From Bacteroidales bacterium (lineage in GTDB: Bacteria; Bacteroidota; Bacteroidia; Bacteroidales; JAAUTT01), in the NCBI GenBank assembly GCA_012031335.1, contig JAAUTT010000230.1:1-6995 (forward strand): DNA of 6,995 nt, in the 5' to 3' direction. Position numbers and translations under genes: made by a program. Positions 5,228 through 6,995 of the stretch are shown piece by piece. The first letter of the stretch is position 1. The number at the start of each line of letters is the position of its first letter. The notes beneath the pieces were generated by a model. The model searched no databases. It saw only the letters and a program-made list of their open reading frames with translations, and had not been told where the DNA came from.

Positions 5228-6739
5228 ATGAATCGAAGAGAATCGCTAAAATATCTGGGAACCGGCCTTGCCTTATCTGTTTTACCCTTGTCAAATACAA
5301 TTAAGGCTATTGGTAAAAACGGCTTGTATGTTGCCGGCCTGAAAAAACCTACATCTGTTTATATTACCTGGGCAGCCCACGATGAACTATCGGACACTAT
5401 CCCTCTTACCGAAGCTCTTGCCATGAAGCAACTGAATGAAATGTTGCGACTTAAAAAGGAAGGGATGTTTTTCGATTATTACCTGATGGATATGTTTTGG
5501 TTTGATAAAAACCTGGGATACCGCGAATTTAAAAAAGAGGGCTGGCCTAATGGACCTGATAACTGGATTACTGCGTGCCGGGCAAATGGCATAAAACCAG
5601 GCCTGTGGCTCTCCACCAATATGATGGGATGGGGTAAAATGCGATGGATGCTGCCCCTTGATGAATGGAAAGACTCCTCATGCTGGAACGATAGCGCACT
5701 TTGCATGTTTTATGGCGGGTACCTCAATTCGATGATTAAAACAATGCAAATGTGGTACGACAAAGGCATTCGCATGTTCAAATTCGATTTTGCCAATTTC
5801 ATGGCGGCACCTGATGAGTTTCTCAAAACACATACCGAAAGGGAAATTATTGAAAAAAATGAAGCAGCCTGGTTTTCTGCACTCAAGATATTTAGGGAGA
5901 AAAATCCAGAAATAGTGCTGCTTGCCTATAATGGCTATGGAGGACAGCTCTCCAATACCAGTGTAAACATCAAAAAAACGGTCGACTTAAAATGGCTGGA
6001 AGTATTCGAATCTCTTTACTGCGGAGATCCTCGCCCTGCCGATGTTCCTTGCCACAACTTCTGGCGATCTAAAGACATTTATTCCGACCACATGGTGTTT
6101 CAATATCAACGTAATGGAGTACCACTAGACAGGATCGACAACACCGCCTTTATGATTGGAACAACCGGCACCTGCTACAAACGCGGCAAGCAAGCCTGGA
6201 AGGGGATGCTTATTCTTTCGGGAGCCCGGGGAGGCTGGATGAATACTTACTATGGAAACCTCGATTTATTAACCAATGAGGATGCCCGTTGGGCTTCTAA
6301 AGTACAGGCACTGTTTTATTCCCTCCAGGAATATGGCCGATTCGAAACATTTGGCGATTTACCAGGTAGCGCTAATCCCTATGGTTTTATTGCAAGGGAG
6401 CGCGAAGGAAGGTTAGTGACCGTAATAAATCCTTCGCAAAAGATATTAGAAATTGATATTCCTTCAGATAATTACCCGTCAGCACGACTGCTTTTTACCG
6501 ATCAGGGTTTTCGACCAGTACTTTCAGGAAACAAAATTGTGCTTGGGCCTGAACAAATGGCATTAGTAGGCTTTAGAAAATATAACGCAGATAAATACGA
6601 TTTAGGAGTGGAAACAGATGTATTTATACCTGCAGATGTAGCTGAAATCCCTATCCAAATGGTGACTGTAAAACCAGGACAATGGAGCGGAACACTAATG
6701 CCTCCGGTGGGTAAAAAACTGCGGTTGTATTTCGGCTAA
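5228..6739 (+). CDS. Exported clan GH-D-like glycoside hydrolase (alpha-galactosidase-like), frame ends early
   Basis: The 503-residue frame starts with a twin-arginine-like signal (MNRRESLKYL then a hydrophobic run to about residue 27), so the enzyme is probably exported folded. The body looks like a TIM barrel of the GH27/GH36 type: FFDYYLMDMFWF (81-92), GWPNGPDNWITACRANGIKPGLWLS (105-129, split: NGPDNW, then GIKPGLWLS), and MFKFDFANF (183-191), where the K-x-D form makes D187 the likely nucleophile. The acid/base is not certain; D267 in GDPRP or D287 in SDHM are candidates. A beta-rich C-terminal domain follows from about residue 385. The substrate would be an alpha-linked sugar, probably galactoside-like, but GH family and specificity are inferred. 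The last residues LRLYFG before the stop look wrong: adding one A to the A6 run at 6713-6718 gives GKK-TAVVFRLTTPNGEP and extends the protein. The IS upstream may have replaced its original promoter region. Confidence 0.72.
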   Translation: MNRRESLKYLGTGLALSVLPLSNTIKAIGKNGLYVAGLKKPTSVYITWAAHDELSDTIPLTEALAMKQLNEMLRLKKEGMFFDYYLMDMFWFDKNLGYREFKKEGWPNGPDNWITACRANGIKPGLWLSTNMMGWGKMRWMLPLDEWKDSSCWNDSALCMFYGGYLNSMIKTMQMWYDKGIRMFKFDFANFMAAPDEFLKTHTEREIIEKNEAAWFSALKIFREKNPEIVLLAYNGYGGQLSNTSVNIKKTVDLKWLEVFESLYCGDPRPADVPCHNFWRSKDIYSDHMVFQYQRNGVPLDRIDNTAFMIGTTGTCYKRGKQAWKGMLILSGARGGWMNTYYGNLDLLTNEDARWASKVQALFYSLQEYGRFETFGDLPGSANPYGFIAREREGRLVTVINPSQKILEIDIPSDNYPSARLLFTDQGFRPVLSGNKIVLGPEQMALVGFRKYNADKYDLGVETDVFIPADVAEIPIQMVTVKPGQWSGTLMPPVGKKLRLYFG

Positions 6740-6995
6740 CGACACCCAATGGAGAACCTTTAAGGGTAACCGGTGGCGAATTGGCCGAAAGGGTTCCATG
6801 GGAACTATTATAAGAATTGAAGTGACCCAACAAAACAAGCCCATTCCAATGGTAATTCATTATGATAAAAAAATATGGAGTGGATTAAGCTGGGCGGTAG
6901 CCGAAACCGAAATGCCTTTCTCTGAAAAAGCAAAACCGTTAAATGTACTTTTTTATGCCGATCCCGCCCAAGTGGCAAATGCTCATCTGCGCGCC
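6718..6995 (+). pseudogene. C-terminal continuation of the glycoside hydrolase, out of frame, cut by the window edge
   Basis: From 6718 a second frame reads TAVVFRLTTPNGEPLRVTGG and then ELAERVP, and is open until a stop at 6811-6813. A third frame from 6798 reads MGTIIRIEVTQQNKPIPMVI and continues through HYDKKIWSGLSWAVAETEMP with no stop to the last base. The pieces join as one beta-strand-rich sequence if one base is restored at 6713-6718 and another at about 6790-6797 (the GGGTTCC stretch). This is best read as the C-terminal domain of the hydrolase, which continues outside the window. The domain is not recognised. Whether the lesions are real or sequencing errors cannot be told here. Confidence 0.62.

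Noticed and set aside
6651..6860. Minus-strand open frame of 69 codons
   Set aside because: The plus strand over the same region reads as the hydrolase C-terminus after small frame corrections, which explains the coding-like composition.

Overview
The window looks like a piece of a Bacteroidota chromosome. The evidence is the HU-like/DUF4469 protein family, an IS4-family transposase with a DUF4372-type N-terminus, the near absence of Shine-Dalgarno sequences, and the interspersed hairpin repeats typical of that phylum. Genus cannot be decided from the sequence alone.

Layout: (1) 1-65, a probable 5' end of a minus-strand gene cut by the window edge. (2) 66-468, non-coding, holding several REP-like hairpins and a short heptamer repeat. 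(3) 469-1344 (minus), an exported metallo-beta-lactamase-fold hydrolase with all zinc ligands present. (4) 1345-1758, non-coding, with a terminator-like hairpin and a very regular array of four palindromes of the form CTTTATC-N6-GATAAAG. (5) 1759-2487 (minus), an HU-like/DUF4469 DNA-binding protein. (6) About 2761-5128, a visibly AT-rich accessory segment. It carries darG, the antitoxin of the DarT/DarG DNA ADP-ribosylation system, split by a one-base frameshift, followed by a 1.3-kb IS4-family element whose transposase has a nonsense codon and two frameshifts. No darT toxin gene is present; the IS sits where darT normally lies, directly upstream of darG. (7) 5228 to the right edge (plus), an exported clan GH-D-like glycoside hydrolase. 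Its C-terminal part is broken by two apparent frameshifts and runs out of the window.

The main story is a degenerate toxin-antitoxin island: an orphan, frame-broken DarG next to an IS that has no visible target duplication, consistent with IS-associated loss of darT. A caution applies. All five frameshifts inferred here are losses of one base in or beside homopolymer runs, so some may be sequencing or assembly errors. The palindrome array at 1660-1748 is the feature least explained by known gene content.
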